Assembly (NCBI RefSeq): GCF_907165205.1
Contig: NC_058198.1
Span: 12,687,001 to 12,751,000, forward strand
Origin: Coccinella septempunctata
Taxonomy: Eukaryota; Arthropoda; Insecta; Coleoptera; Coccinellidae
Length of the DNA stretch: 64,000 bases
Reading direction: 5' to 3'
Made by a program: the position numbers and the translations under genes. The notes beneath the pieces are model-generated. The model saw only the letters and a list, made by a program, of their open reading frames with translations. It was not told where the DNA came from and did not search any database. This document shows positions 1 to 9,935 of the stretch, piece by piece. Within the stretch, counting starts at the first letter, position 1. Each line of letters begins with the position of its first letter.

Positions 1-124
1 TAATCTATATTTGAGTTTCAAGACTTCAGTTTTTATTATATGGCATTTCTGTATTAATCGACTACTATTCCATAAATCAGTTAACAATATAATGAATATG
101 TTCCTACAAGTAAATATATTGTAT

Positions 125-260
125 GGTCTCGGTAGCTAGGACGGTTGCACCGAAGACTCTGTAATGCGGTGTCCCCACGTACTCGCGAGTTCGAATCCGG
201 GCCAAGTGTAAAAACTTCCTAGTCAGAATGGATTAAAATGAGAACAACACAGAAAAAATA
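125..260 (+). repeat. tRNA-like SINE candidate
   Basis: A tRNA-like stretch has a box A-like motif at 131-144 (GGTAGCTAGGACGG) and a strong box B match at 187-201 (GAGTTCGAATCCGGG), at the spacing expected of an internal RNA polymerase III promoter. It is followed by an A-rich tail-like segment rather than a clean tRNA 3' end. I cannot fold a full cloverleaf with a clear anticodon stem, so a tRNA-derived SINE or tRNA relic is more likely than a working tRNA gene. Family and boundaries are uncertain. Confidence 0.45.
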
Positions 261-359
261 ATATCTGCGTCTGAGTTTGAGACATTGGGTTCTAGGACAT
301 TAAAATTCTAATAGATAGGATGGCCAACGTCGTGGTAAATTTTTGTACCGTTGAGATTG

Positions 360-545
360 CTAATGATGGTCCCAACGGGATATCCATTGGACGTCCGCGA
401 TGGACGTCCGAATTCTGTTCAAAGTTGTGACATTTGTACGTCCCTCGGATGTCCATAGAACGTCCATTGTACCAGAAATGGACGTCCCATGGATGTCCGT
501 AATGTCCGAAGAGGACGTCCTATGGATGTCCATAGGACTACTTTG
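360..545. repeat. GGACGTCC/GGATGTCC-rich repeat
   Basis: About ten near-copies of the quasi-palindrome GGAYGTCC recur here (for example near 389, 404, 438, 451, 459, 480, 492, 514 and 524), separated by irregular spacers. It is not an exact tandem repeat. The same vocabulary (GGATGTCCAT, TCCATTGTAC) recurs at 19.6-20.3 kb, so this looks like part of a dispersed repeat family. The short ORFs here simply follow the repeat and are not likely genes. Confidence 0.6.
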
Positions 546-1131
546 TGCTATTAGGGGCCAATATGAAATTGAATTCCAACATAGCCAAAAAGAACACAAT
601 AGCAAGAGCTAAACATTTCAGATGCCTCACATATAACGACCAAGGAATAAGTTTGGAAAACTCCATCAAAATCTACAAAACCATCTGTAGACCAATTTTA
701 GAATATGGACATCCACTATATACAAACGTTGCGGACTCGGTAATGAGAAATATAGAAGTAGGAGAAAGATCAGCACTAAGAATTATAACTCGACTGAGAC
801 ACCCACTTAATAAACTCCACAACCCATCAAATGAACTATTATATGAAAAAGCCAACATACAGCCAATCAAGGAGAGACTAGAGAAACTGAATAGAAGATT
901 TGCACAAAGATTGAAAGAAATAGAGGATGTTGAAATCATGTTCCACAAGGACCCCCCGGTAACTAACCCACACAGAAAATTTCCAACTCGAAGTGTGATG
1001 GACAGACTATCTGAGCTGCAGTGAAGAAACTGAAATAGAATGAATTTTTTTTTTTTTGTATTTTTGTAATTCACTAGGCTGAAGGACTTCGGTCGATGGC
1101 CAATAAAAAACAGTTATTATTATTATTATTA
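545..1131 (+). mobile_element. Non-LTR retrotransposon 3' end (family A)
   Basis: The frame at 545-1024 encodes the C-terminal part of a non-LTR reverse transcriptase after the palm: the YKTICRPILEYGHPLY block followed by an LRIITRLRHPLNKLHNP-type segment. The polymerase motifs are absent, so the copy is 5'-truncated. After the TGA at 1022 a short 3' UTR contains CTGAAGGACTTCGGTCGATG and ends in an (ATT)n tail at about 1112-1131. The same 3' UTR words and tail end the sequence at 61.07-61.77 kb, showing one family. The clade within the non-LTR elements is not resolved. Confidence 0.8.
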
Positions 1132-1169
1132 AGTTCAAGTTTACTAGTAAAAGATTTAGGTACCTATAC

Positions 1170-2025
1170 ACATTGATCATGAGTTTTGGATTTTACTCAA
1201 CATATCTTTATTATTACCCAGAAAGCTCTGAAGATGTTAGAATTTATTAAAAGAAAACTTAAAGATTTCCACAGTATCTCAGCTATTAGAACAGTTTATT
1301 TCACAAATGTCCGGAGCATTTTGGAATTTTCATCTATAGTTTGGTCACCCCATTATGAAGTACACGAGAACACTATTGAACGTGTTCAGCGTAAGTTGTT
1401 AAAATAGATTGCCTACAAAATGGGCATCTGTGAAGAATCCATAAATTATTATTTTTTATATAATTCCCTATCAAGGAGAACACTGGCCATTAGAAGAAAA
1501 AATTTTGATATACCGTCTGTTCCGATATTTCTGAACAGTACTGTCAGTATTTCAGAAACTATGCCTATTGGCCCAGTCGTTCGAGTTCTATTGTTATTCG
1601 ATTGCGGGCCAGTAAAACCAGCAATATCGGAACAGGCCCATAATGTTTGTTTACAAATTGCTCCATAATTTCATTGACTGTGAATATTTATTGTCAAAGA
1701 TAAGGTTAAATACCACTAATGTAATTTTAAGACGGAGAGAGGTTTTTGTTATAGATTTCTCCTCGGCAAATTATGGAATGAACAATCCTATTGAACGAGC
1801 CATAAAGGCGAGCCAAATTCAATAGAGGCTGATTTGTTTCAGATACCTATTTTCAGCCTGAAGAGATATTTTGAAGATACATAAAGGTGTTATTACAATC
1901 TCGTTTCTATTTGAAAAGCAATAATTTTGTTAAGTTTAGAATTTTTTTTTCTTTCTTTGAGTTTCAAAAATTTTACAGCTTATTGGCTTTGCCGTTTATA
2001 TTCAATAAATAAATAAATCATGATG
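1170..2025 (+). mobile_element. CR1/Jockey-type RT C-terminal remnant
   Basis: Frames at 1186-1407, 1420-1500 and 1643-1825 together resemble a CR1/Jockey-type RT C-terminus (VYFTNVRSILEFSSIVWSPHY; ERVQRKLL; later YKLLHNFIDCEYLLSKI). Stops and frame changes separate them. A Harbinger-type MITE (about 1513-1639) lies inside, because RT-like coding resumes immediately after it. The 3' UTR ends in a TAAA-repeat tail at about 2004-2018. It is a dead, 5'-truncated copy. Confidence 0.65.
1513..1639. mobile_element. MITE, TIR CCTGTTCCGATATT, copy 1
   Basis: A 127-bp element bounded by inverted CTGTTCCGATATT and AATATCGGAACAGGCCC. Its interior (ACAGTACTGTCAGTATTTCAG; CCCAGTCGTTCGAGTTC) matches the MITE at 6938-7064 in inverted orientation. 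The left terminus is degraded (CCGTCTG instead of GGGCCTG). It is inserted in a non-LTR relic, so it is younger than that relic. Confidence 0.8.
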
Positions 2026-2039
2026 TTTACTTTATTAAA

Positions 2040-2458
2040 AAAGCAGTTATGGGTCTTGTAAATTGCGAAGGTGTTCTTCAGCTTTTGGCTGAAAGGGAGG
2101 TTCCTTATGAGCTTAGATGTGCGAGACAACTTATTGAGTGTGGAACTCATAGAAATTATATTTATGGCTCAGCCATTTTTAGGTTAAGGAGAAAGTGGAA
2201 CAAAATTGCAGTGATCATAGCTGCGCTACATACTAATAATTTGAGAATGTTTAAGAAAGAGCTAAGGTCGATCAATCATTATTTCTAGTGAAAATCCATT
2301 TTCCTTATGCTAAATTTGTGTGTTCTTATATTTGCATGAGACTGTTTTTCATTTCATATAGTTGTATTTGTGTTGGCAAATTTGTCGGTGCTCGAATGTT
2401 TCTTTTTGTATAATTTTGTAAAAAGAATCTTTGATATAATCAAAGAAAATGAATAAAT
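2040..2458 (+). mobile_element. Probable non-LTR RT C-terminal tail
   Basis: The frame at 2049-2288 (79 codons) resembles the end of Jockey-type reverse transcriptases, which often finish with a segment like its HRNYIYGSAIFRLRRKWNKI before a basic helix. It is followed by an AT-rich 3' region ending near AATGAATAAATG at about 2448-2460. It might be a second 3' end placed directly after the element ending at 2025. The assignment rests on weak pattern similarity only. Confidence 0.35.
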
Positions 2459-2827
2459 GAAATCTCCTAACTGATACATCTTGTTAAGTAGTATGGATGT
2501 AATTTTTCAGTTATATAATGAAATGTGAAGATGAGACAAGAACATGATTTTCAAAACATCAACAGTTTGTTACCATCATGGAGTTACCTCCATGGTAAAC
2601 ATGTCAACCAAAAGTATTAGGTTACTTTCGCTGCCACTCCCATGGTCCTTCACCATCATGGCCACTCCAACCGAAAATTCGAGTCTGCCATATTATTTGG
2701 TTGGAGATTGAACCATGGAAGAGCGAGTTACACACCCCCTGAATCAGAAGCGTAAACCCTAGTACCGAAATTTTCATTCTCATGATTTGATAACCATCTA
2801 ATAGGCCGCCCGGGGTGGGACACTCTA

Positions 2828-2945
2828 TATGAGGGGTTCAGAGCTGAAGGCACTTTTGAATTAATGGGTGATAAACAACTTCTTACCATTCATCTCAAAA
2901 CTAGGCTGAATGGACTTGGTTCACTTCAGCTCTGAAACCCTCATA
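2828..2945. repeat. Foldback MITE (TATGAGGGGTTCAGAGC family), copy 1
   Basis: A 118-bp element with inverted ends: TATGAGGGGTTCAGAGCTGA on the left and TCAGCTCTGAAACCCTCATA on the right, one mismatch. The interior matches the larger foldback copy at 5122-5368 (GGTGATAAACAACTT; CATTCATCTCAAAACTAG). No convincing target duplication is visible beyond a flanking TA-rich sequence. Confidence 0.75.
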
Positions 2946-3119
2946 TATTGGTTTATGTAATTTTAATACTCGTAACAGATCATAAAAATTGATTACCATT
3001 TCAGAGATATGGAGGTGAGTCAGTGTCTTTTGAATGGACACCCTATATTTTTTAATGGAGTTTTTTAGTTGCAGATTTGCCAGGCATTGTTGGACACCCT
3101 TTATATCTATTAAGAAAAT

Positions 3120-3850
3120 AAAATGGAAATAAAATAAAATTTATTCCCAAAATATTACAAAAAAATGTACAAGTTGTCAAAGATACTCATAAATTTCATA
3201 TACGGCCCTGTGCAGCAACAGTCCAATAATTTTCTTTTTGAAGGATATTTTTTCTAATATTTTAACTTTTAGGGGCAACCTGTTGTATAGCTTCACACAG
3301 TCAAAGTTTACACCCTGACAGCTGGCATCAAGTCGGTGATATTGTACTTGGGTCATCTCTTTTCAGCATTGAATAATCATTGTTATTGCCATTTGCAACA
3401 AATTTATCTTTGTTGTCATGACCATATAAAACACACGCCAAAGTATATAGTAATGTTACTGTCAATATTCCTAGTTCCTGGAATAATTCTCTGCAGCTTC
3501 TTCTCAATAATTCTCATTTCTTTGTAACTTCAGTATGGTATCTAAGTATGTGTTGCAGCCCCACAATATAACACCATAGCTGATTCTGCTAAGGAAATTG
3601 CTGTAGTACAAAGTGAGAGCAGCCTCGGTCTTAGCTTCCTCCATGATTCTCTTGAATCCATGTCACTTTTGACACTTGTTTCGCTAGCATGTCTATATGG
3701 CAGTTCCATTTGAAATTATGTTGAAAGAATATTCTTTAAAATTTTATTACTTCTTTCTTGGCTGTAGTTTTTGCTGTGAAAGTGATTGTTCGGGTTTTTT
3801 CATTGTTCATCTGTAGTTTGAATGAATAAAAATTTTGCTTGTACTAGTGA
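3120..3850 (-). mobile_element. Decayed non-LTR RT C-terminus (minus)
   Basis: Read on the minus strand, 3.5-3.73 kb gives fragments typical of the CR1/Jockey RT C-terminus (HNFKWNCHIDMLAKQVS, then YYSNFLSRISYGVILWGC) and 3.15-3.3 kb gives the distal part (KLYNRLPLKVK, later LLHRAVYEIYE). Several frameshifts and stops separate them. An A-rich 3' tail region (AAAATAAAATGG as read on plus) lies at about 3112-3145. It is a heavily decayed 5'-truncated copy; the short plus-strand frames in the interval are shadows. Confidence 0.6.
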
Positions 3851-4509
3851 ATTTTTGGTTCTTTTTTCCACATCAGTTATATTTGGGCTGTGGTTCAAAA
3901 TACTTCTATCATCATGCTCCCTCTTTTGTATATTGTATTGTTGGAAATGTTCCTTCAACAAAATGAGCCTAGGCAATGGTTCTACAATGGTGTACTTTCT
4001 TGTGAACCATAGATGTATGTTGTTCGTTTAGCTTAAATTCGGTTGGTCGCTTCCAACATCTCTTTTGCAGTTATTTCAGAGAGAAAGAAAGTACATATTT
4101 CTATTTTTTTATTTTTGTGTTGAATTTTTGTGGTTCTTATTTATATTCTTTTGAATGTTAACGCCAATTTATTTATTCCTTCTGCCAAAACTGGTGCTTT
4201 TGTGTTCAAGCAGTGTTGTTTTCTATTTGCTGTCATTCCTGTAATTAATATAATAATGCCCAAAAAGCACTATGGACTAAATAGTGCTTTTTGGGCATTA
4301 TTTGGTTGCTGTATGCATTGATGATTTGCGTGCTTTTGAATCATCTTTTTTTTATATTCTTTCTTGAGCTTTCTTTCAGTTCATGATGTACGCATTTGTG
4401 TGGTTTGTTAATCTTGCAATGTCTTCAACAGCGTCAAGGGTATTTTGAAGTTCCCTCAACTCTGTTGTGTGCCATGTAACTTTCTTTTCCTGAAAATATG
4501 TAAATGTAT
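3851..4509. other. AT-rich stretch without a gene
   Basis: No convincing reading frame or element boundary is visible apart from the perfect hairpin at 4252-4302. The short plus-strand frames are Phe/Leu/Ile-rich, as expected of random AT-rich DNA. Confidence 0.5.
4252..4302. repeat. Perfect 22-bp hairpin
   Basis: AATAATGCCCAAAAAGCACTAT-type arm (4252-4273) and its exact reverse complement (4281-4302) are separated by a 7-nt loop. A perfect 22-bp pairing with a short loop is unusual in this decayed sequence. It may be a very small inverted-repeat element or a recent templated-repair event. A pre-miRNA usually has a longer, imperfect stem. Confidence 0.9.
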
Positions 4510-4960
4510 GTATGTATCATTTCCTGAAATATGTATAGCCAGAACTTAAGCAAATTCTATTTTCTTGATGCTTCATTGAAAAGTAAATTTTTTATATATG
4601 CATATGTTCGATTGTTTTTATATAAATCCAAAATATTTACCTTCAATTCAGGTAAGTGTGTTTTGATTTTTATATCTGAATTGTAACTTATTAAATGCTG
4701 CTTTTTTGATTACACCTCCTTAAGACATAGAATCAATTTGTAGGTCCTACGATGTTTTTTCCTCTCTATCTCCAATTGGATCCATTGGTATATCATATCC
4801 TCAGATTTTTTTTTGGCTCACACTTGAATATGTAGGACAAATTTGGTTTATTTCTGTTTACCTCTCAATACTTCTAGAGGACATTTGTCTTCTTTGTTTC
4901 CAAATGTTCTAACAATTGTAGTACTCGGTATTGCTTTGATATTGGCCTAAAAACAAATTT
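4510..4960 (-). pseudogene. Decayed copy of exons 3-4 of the 6.4-7.75 kb Myb-like gene
   Basis: This interval aligns by eye along its length with 6380-6812: shared blocks include GCTTTCTTGATGCT-like, TATATATGCATA, ATTTACCTTCAATT, CAATTTGTA, CATATCCTCAGA and CTCACACTTGAATATGT-like sequence, in the same order and strand. The exon 3-4 intron is retained, so it arose by DNA duplication, not retrotransposition. Many substitutions and indels destroy the coiled-coil frame. The first two exons are not recognisable upstream, so the copy is partial. Confidence 0.75.
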
Positions 4961-5121
4961 CTTATTTACATCAAATTCATACAGAGCGTTTTGTTAGAAG
5001 CATGGGGAATAAATTCAGAGTATTATTCTCTGACATCTCATTTGGATGTTTATTTTACGTTTCATATTTTATACCTCATCTTCTACAACTACACTGGCTT
5101 ACGAACAATCATTAACTTTCA

Positions 5122-5368
5122 TATGAGGGGTTCAGAGCTGAAGTGAGCCAAGTCCATGCAGGCTAGTTTTGAGATGAATGGTTTAGAAGTTGTTTAACAC
5201 CAATTAATTCAAAAGTGACTTCTTTATTTATTATTATTCTTATGTAAGCATATGCTTACATTCTAACCTTTTAAAATCTAAAGAAGTCACTTTTGAAATA
5301 ATTGGTGATAAACAACTTTTAAACCATTCATCTCAAAACTAGCCTGCATGGACTCGGTTCACTCATAT
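5122..5368. repeat. Large foldback member of the 2828-2945 family
   Basis: A 247-bp near-palindrome: left arm about 5135-5224, right arm about 5279-5363 (TTCAAAAGTGACTTCTTTA against TAAAGAAGTCACTTTTGAA; TAGTTTTGAGATGAATGG against CCATTCATCTCAAAACTA). Near the centre is the 18-nt palindrome TGTAAGCATATGCTTACA at 5243-5260. The left terminus matches the 2828 copy, whereas the right terminus lacks that copy's outer TIR. It probably arose by inverted duplication of the shorter element. Confidence 0.8.
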
Positions 5369-6128
5369 GTTAAAAGAAAAAAATAGTTCGCCAGTAATTT
5401 TCTGCAAAATAATAGATATTCCAGGAATTCTCGTTCAATTCAAAATAAAAAGTCTTCGCGTTTTTTCTCTAGGATGCGATGTTGAAAATGGCCGCCTTCA
5501 GCTAGGATACAAAAGTCCAGTCTATTGCTCATAAACTGCGGAACTCATTCAATTTGTTTGAAAAACATGTAAAACCCTGTATCTTGGAAACAAAGCAATT
5601 CCGGACATATGCCTACAGGTCCTTTCAGAGTCCAAACCCCTCGGATAACAATATCCTAACTTCATTCCCAATCTTTAGCAAACAAACTGTATATTGAATT
5701 AAATAGGTATTGTGATGAATGAAAAAACAAATGAGGATTGTTGAAGTAACCTATTCATCTATTTCTAACTAAATTTACATAGAATATTCCATGTCGACTT
5801 CTTTTCACCTCGCGATTTCAAAATTTCAAGTACAATTTTCCCACAAATATTTTGACCTTAATTTGCAGCCTTCTAAGTTGCTGTTACATGACTCTTTGTT
5901 GGTTTGTATATGAGACGAGATTACCAAGTCACCAACTAGTAGGCTAAGTAATGATTCATTTCATGGTTTTCAAAGGTATCAGGAAACAAATTATTTGGAA
6001 CAGTGAAGGTAATATTATTTCAAATATTTTTTTAAATTATTTGATTGAATTTGTAGTAGAAAAGTTATGCTTCTATTTAATAAATTGACTTCATTCCACC
6101 TGAGCACAAACTGCTGTATTCATAGTAT

Positions 6129-6216
6129 TTTCAGTGAAAAGAGTTATTGAGGTATCAGCCGATGTTAAGAAAAAGAGTTTTCTAGGCTGATACCCCATTA
6201 ACCCTTCTCACTGAAG
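6129..6216. repeat. Imperfect inverted repeat
   Basis: Arms of about 32 bp (TTTTCAGTGAAAAGAGTTAT...GGTATCAGCC and its near complement GGCTGATACC...CTCACTGAAG) flank a 22-nt centre. It lies just downstream of the 3' end of the minus-strand gene at 6364-7747, in a position where it could be part of the 3' UTR or a small MITE. Confidence 0.65.
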
Positions 6217-6363
6217 TTATATAGACAGCAAATAATACTTTACTAAAGTACTCATAGTACACATAAGATGATGTAAGTTAACTGTTAACCTCTACCTGAA
6301 GCCAAAACTGCTCTTTTAAATGCTGAAAGAAATTACTATCTTTTTGCATTTGATAAATGTTTT

Positions 6364-7747
6364 TCAAATATATCTATCACATATGTATACCCAGAATCTC
6401 AGCAAATACTGCTTTCTTGATGCTACAGAGAATAGTTGATTTTTTATATATGCATAGGTTGAATGTATGTACAAAAAGTATTTACCTTCAATTTGGGCAA
6501 GAAGTGCTTTTTTAATTCTTATGTCTAAATCCTTAATTATTAAATCCTTATCTTTCAACTGTAAATCCTTGGATGCAGATTCAATTTGTAAGTCATACAA
6601 TGTTTTTTTCTTTTCTAATTCCAATTGGTACAATTGGCATTTCATATCCTCAGAATTTTTTTCTTTTTCGCTCACATTTGAGTATGTGGAACCAAGTTGG
6701 TTTATTTCTGTTGACCTCTCATTACTTCTGGAAGACATTGGTCTTCTTCGAGACCAAATGGGCGTTCTAATTGTAGTGCTTTGTATTGGTTTGATATTTG
6801 TCTAAAAAAAATTCAATCTACATCAAACTTATATGTTTAATTTATTACTCATTGTGATAAGGAAAGAAACAGTGATAGTTGGAAGAACTTGGGTGTGTTG
6901 ACAAAAAGTGCTGCTCATAGCACTCACATATCATTAAGGGCCTGTTCCGATATTGCTGTTAGTACTGGCCCGCAATCGAATAACAATAGAACTCGAACGA
7001 CTGGGCCAATAGGCATCGTTTCTGAAATACTGACAGTACTGTTCAGCAATATCGGAACAGGCCCTAAATATGATCTGAATTGAAGTTGACATAAGGCGGC
7101 AACATTCATGCTGGAGTCGAAAAGCTGTGTGAATTATTACCTGAGACTGAGTACCAAGTGTTTCATCAGCAACTTCATTGTTACTGATTGATTCAGCATC
7201 TATCCTGTCAACAGTAATTTCAACATCTTCAGGATAAATAACTTGTTGATTTTCCTCCAAAATGAAAAAACTTGGATCACAGTCTTTTACATCTGCAACA
7301 CTTGAGTAGCCTCCTCCCAAAAGAAAGCAGACCTGTTCCAATAACCGATCTACTTTCATGACTGATGATTCACCTTCTATTTGTAATGTGTCCTGCTTTG
7401 ATCTATTATAATAAATTTTAGCCTCTGACTTCATCTTCTCCCACAATTTCATCAGAGACTCTTTACTCCTACAAGAGACGAAGGGACAAAGTACATACAG
7501 AACATTAAAAACATTAAAAATTAAATAGACATTTAACCTATAATTTATACAAAATATCTTACCTGTAATTGGAATTTGAAGCATTGAACAACGCAACTAT
7601 GTCGTTCCATGCGGAAGTTTTGGCCTCATTGGTGCTGCCATCCGTTTTTTTATTTAAAATGGTTTTAGTGTGTCCCATTAGTAACTTCACGAGATGTTTT
7701 TTCTCATCTAATGTGAAATTCTGTCCACGTTTCCTTTTATCAGTCAT
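6364..7747 (-). CDS. Myb/SANT-like regulator, 295 aa, four exons
   Basis: A complete spliced gene can be read on the minus strand: exon 1 7747-7563, exon 2 7468-7141, exon 3 6801-6486, exon 4 6422-6364. All three introns are GT-AG and the frame is kept (185, 328, 316 and 59 nt; 888 nt including stop). Residues about 5-85 form a Myb/SANT-like domain of the type in PIF/Harbinger accessory proteins (FTLDEKKHLVKLL, then SAWNDIVALFNA, then LMKLWEKMKSEAKIYY). The middle is acidic; residues about 205-275 form a charged coiled coil (LQLKDKDLIIKDLDIRIKKALLAQIE). The Harbinger gene at 29471 has the same two-part layout. No transposase gene or TIR pair surrounds this one, so it may be a host gene derived from such an element. 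Start chosen at MTDKRKRG; a leader ORF extends 14 codons upstream. Confidence 0.75.
6938..7064. mobile_element. MITE with TAA target duplication, copy 2 (PIF/Harbinger-type)
   Basis: 127 bp bounded by perfect inverted GGGCCTGTTCCGATATTGCT and its complement, flanked by TAA at 6935-6937 and 7065-7067. A 3-bp T-A-A duplication and GGG-starting TIR fit PIF/Harbinger. It lies inside the second intron of the Myb-like gene, which still splices around it on paper. Copy 1 is at 1513-1639. Confidence 0.9.
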
Positions 7748-7826
7748 TATACAATGCACAATTAATTCCCAATAAAGATCAAAACACAAATTCTCAATTA
7801 CTGAAGTACTGTTCAGTCTGTTTATC

Positions 7827-7873
7827 CCATAGACCTAATAAAATATTATTAGTATGTATTATTAGGTCTATGG
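7827..7873. repeat. 15-bp perfect inverted repeat
   Basis: CCATAGACCTAATAA (7827-7841) and its exact complement (7859-7873) flank a 17-nt AT-rich centre. It lies about 80 bp upstream of the start codon of the minus-strand gene, in its presumed promoter or 5' UTR. A terminator is not implied in a eukaryote; a tiny inverted-repeat element is possible. Confidence 0.75.
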
Positions 7874-7994
7874 TTTATCCAGAGACAACCTCGCCAGTTT
7901 GTTTATGATGCGATGCGGTGTGAAGTGTGAACTGAAGTTGGCTGACGTCAGAGTTTGTCTCTGACTGACGTTATCTTGACAGAATCCCGAAGAT

Positions 7995-8150
7995 GCCCGA
8001 AGTAGGGATGGGCGAAAAATATCGATATATCGAAACCTCGATATTTTTTCAGAAAATTATCGATAAATATTGTCGATATTTTAAATTCCGACACTATCGA
8101 CTATCGATATTTTTTCGGAGTATCAAATTCGATATTTTTGTGTGAAGGAC
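7995..8150. repeat. TATCGATA-rich repeat
   Basis: At least eight ATCGAT or TCGATA words occur within about 130 bp, beginning with GGATGGGCGAAAAATATCGA. Such stretches are typical of short inverted-repeat DNA elements. TATCGATA is also the core of the insect DRE element bound by DREF, so a promoter role for a gene on either side cannot be excluded. The clustering is far denser than expected for a promoter. Confidence 0.5.
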
Positions 8151-8339
8151 GTTGATCTGATGTGTATTGTGTGTATAATGGCGGCGAGTTGTGTAATTGA
8201 GTTTCACTATGAATCTATAGGTCAATTTAAGTCTCTGCTTAGATCCTTTTTTAGCTTGATCACAATTGTCACAGTCGTTCTAAACGAAAAAATATGAGTG
8301 TGTACCCATGCACGATCTAAAATTGGACCGTTTCATTTT

Positions 8340-9078
8340 TTTTTTTTTGTCAAAACTGATGATGGCCATTCTGATATATTTGAACTACTAATGGGCACAC
8401 CTCAGGGAAGTGTGCTGGGCCCGCTTATCTTTATACTTTATATAAATGACCTCCATGAGTTTATAAATGATGGTGAGGTTTTCATATATGCTGACGATAC
8501 AGGAATAGTGATAAATGTAAAAATCATCTAGCAGAAAGGGTGAGATTGGTGATTAGGAGTTTTCAGGACTGGTGTAGAAAAATCACCTTTTGAAAAATAT
8601 GGAAAAGACAGTTCTTCTTGATATGTCTCAGGCGGGTAAAATGTCCTCGATCAATGTTGAAAATAAGGTCTTGAAACCAAGCAAAAGTGCTACGTTCTTG
8701 GGCGTAACTCTCGATGATTCTTTGAATTGGGAACCCCACGTCGAGATTTTGGCACAAAAATTCAATAATGCATGCTATGCATTGAGTTTTCTGAAAAGGT
8801 CCTTCACTCCCAACCATTGAACTAAAAAAAGAAATGGAAGGGACCCGCAGTTCAGCAAATAGGCAGAAAGTGTGTCCAAAAGTGTGGGAGTGAGAAAGAC
8901 TATTGGTGGCATTGAACTAAAAACTTTAGTTCAATGCCCGAGAGTCCCTTCCATTTCTTTCATTAGTTCAATGCTCCCAACACGCTAATCGACATATATT
9001 ATGCTTATGTATATTCAATTATTGGTTACGCAATTTGCGTATGGGGAAATTCGAGTCATATGATGTCTAAAACTCTGG
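8340..9078 (+). mobile_element. CR1/Jockey-type RT, part 1
   Basis: Two frames encode the RT palm: GTPQGSVLGPLIFILYINDL followed by IYADDT (8385-8500), then at 8590-8817 FLGVTLDDSLNWEPHVEIL, the block after the palm. A stop and frame change separate them. Coding continues after the hAT MITE with IDIYYAYVYSIIGYAICVWG (8985-9050) and stops in SKTLV at about 9078, where an insertion begins. The matching continuation (FKTVLDRSE) is at 11428. Upstream endonuclease is missing, so it is 5'-truncated. Confidence 0.85.
8815..8973. mobile_element. hAT-type MITE with 8-bp target duplication
   Basis: 159 bp with TIR CATTGAACTAA / TTAGTTCAATG, flanked by exact direct repeats CTCCCAAC at 8807-8814 and 8974-8981. 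The 8-bp duplication is diagnostic of the hAT superfamily. A second inner palindrome CATTGAACTAAAAACTTTAG... lies near 8912, and the inner sequence GAAATGGAAGGGAC is repeated inverted near the right end. It interrupts an RT frame, which fixes the insertion order. Confidence 0.93.
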
Positions 9079-9935
9079 TGTATTCACTGATTCGATTTTG
9101 TTTTTAATTTCGTGGGGATATGGGATCAATTTCGTTTTTCCCACTGTAGGTAGCGCTGTTTAGAATTTGACAGAGCATTGTCAATTGATATTTGAAAATA
9201 ATTTGAATACTTTCGTACGACGTACGAATATGTTGTATCTATAAGCGATTATTGGTGTGTAAAAATATATTAGTTTCGAGAAAGGGGTGTAGAACATTCA
9301 TTTATTCAAAATGTCGTTCAGTAAGTTCAGTTTTCTGCATGGACAATGAAGAACTACAGCTAAGAATTCGGTGTTGTTGGAATTTGAAGCAGAACCAAAT
9401 CAGATGAAGGAACAGTCGGGGCCGATATAGCTAAGTTTTATGGAAACTTCAGCAATATTTCAAAGAAACTGTATTGGAAATACGTAATGTGAATTGTAAG
9501 CATGTATTGAAAATCAGAAATAGGTACATAAATCTATTCGAGTCTATTACTTCAAATATTCTTCCTGAGTAGATATAGTGAAAATTCCCTCTCCGTCAAC
9601 TGAATATATTGGATATTTGATCAATCAACTATGTTTTATTAAAATCATATTGAATTACCCCCCTCACGAATTGAAGTTGTCAAACCGAAATTATCTTGAA
9701 GAAGAACATTAAATCCTCCTTTGAACCAGAGATATTCTATATCTCTGCTTTGAACCCTTATTCGATAGTGTTGAAATATTGACAGATTTGTTTTTGCAAC
9801 GAAAATTGAACTGTAAAGCACAAATATTCCTTAACAGCTGGCAAAATGGGCCAGTTCATATTTTGAACTCGTTGATCGACATTCGATATCAACGCAAAAT
9901 AAAATAAAACGAGAGAGTATCATTGGACTTCCTTT

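Noticed and set aside
400..612. 70-aa ORF with repeated DV(P)WMS and related words
   Set aside because: It merely translates the GGACGTCC repeat.
3336..4321. Small hydrophobic ORFs as membrane proteins
   Set aside because: They are Phe/Leu/Ile/Cys-rich because of AT-rich composition. Part of the interval is better explained as a minus-strand RT relic.
7995..8150. DREF-type promoter for a neighbouring gene
   Set aside because: TATCGATA words are too dense and regular, and no gene start lies next to them. A repeat is more likely.
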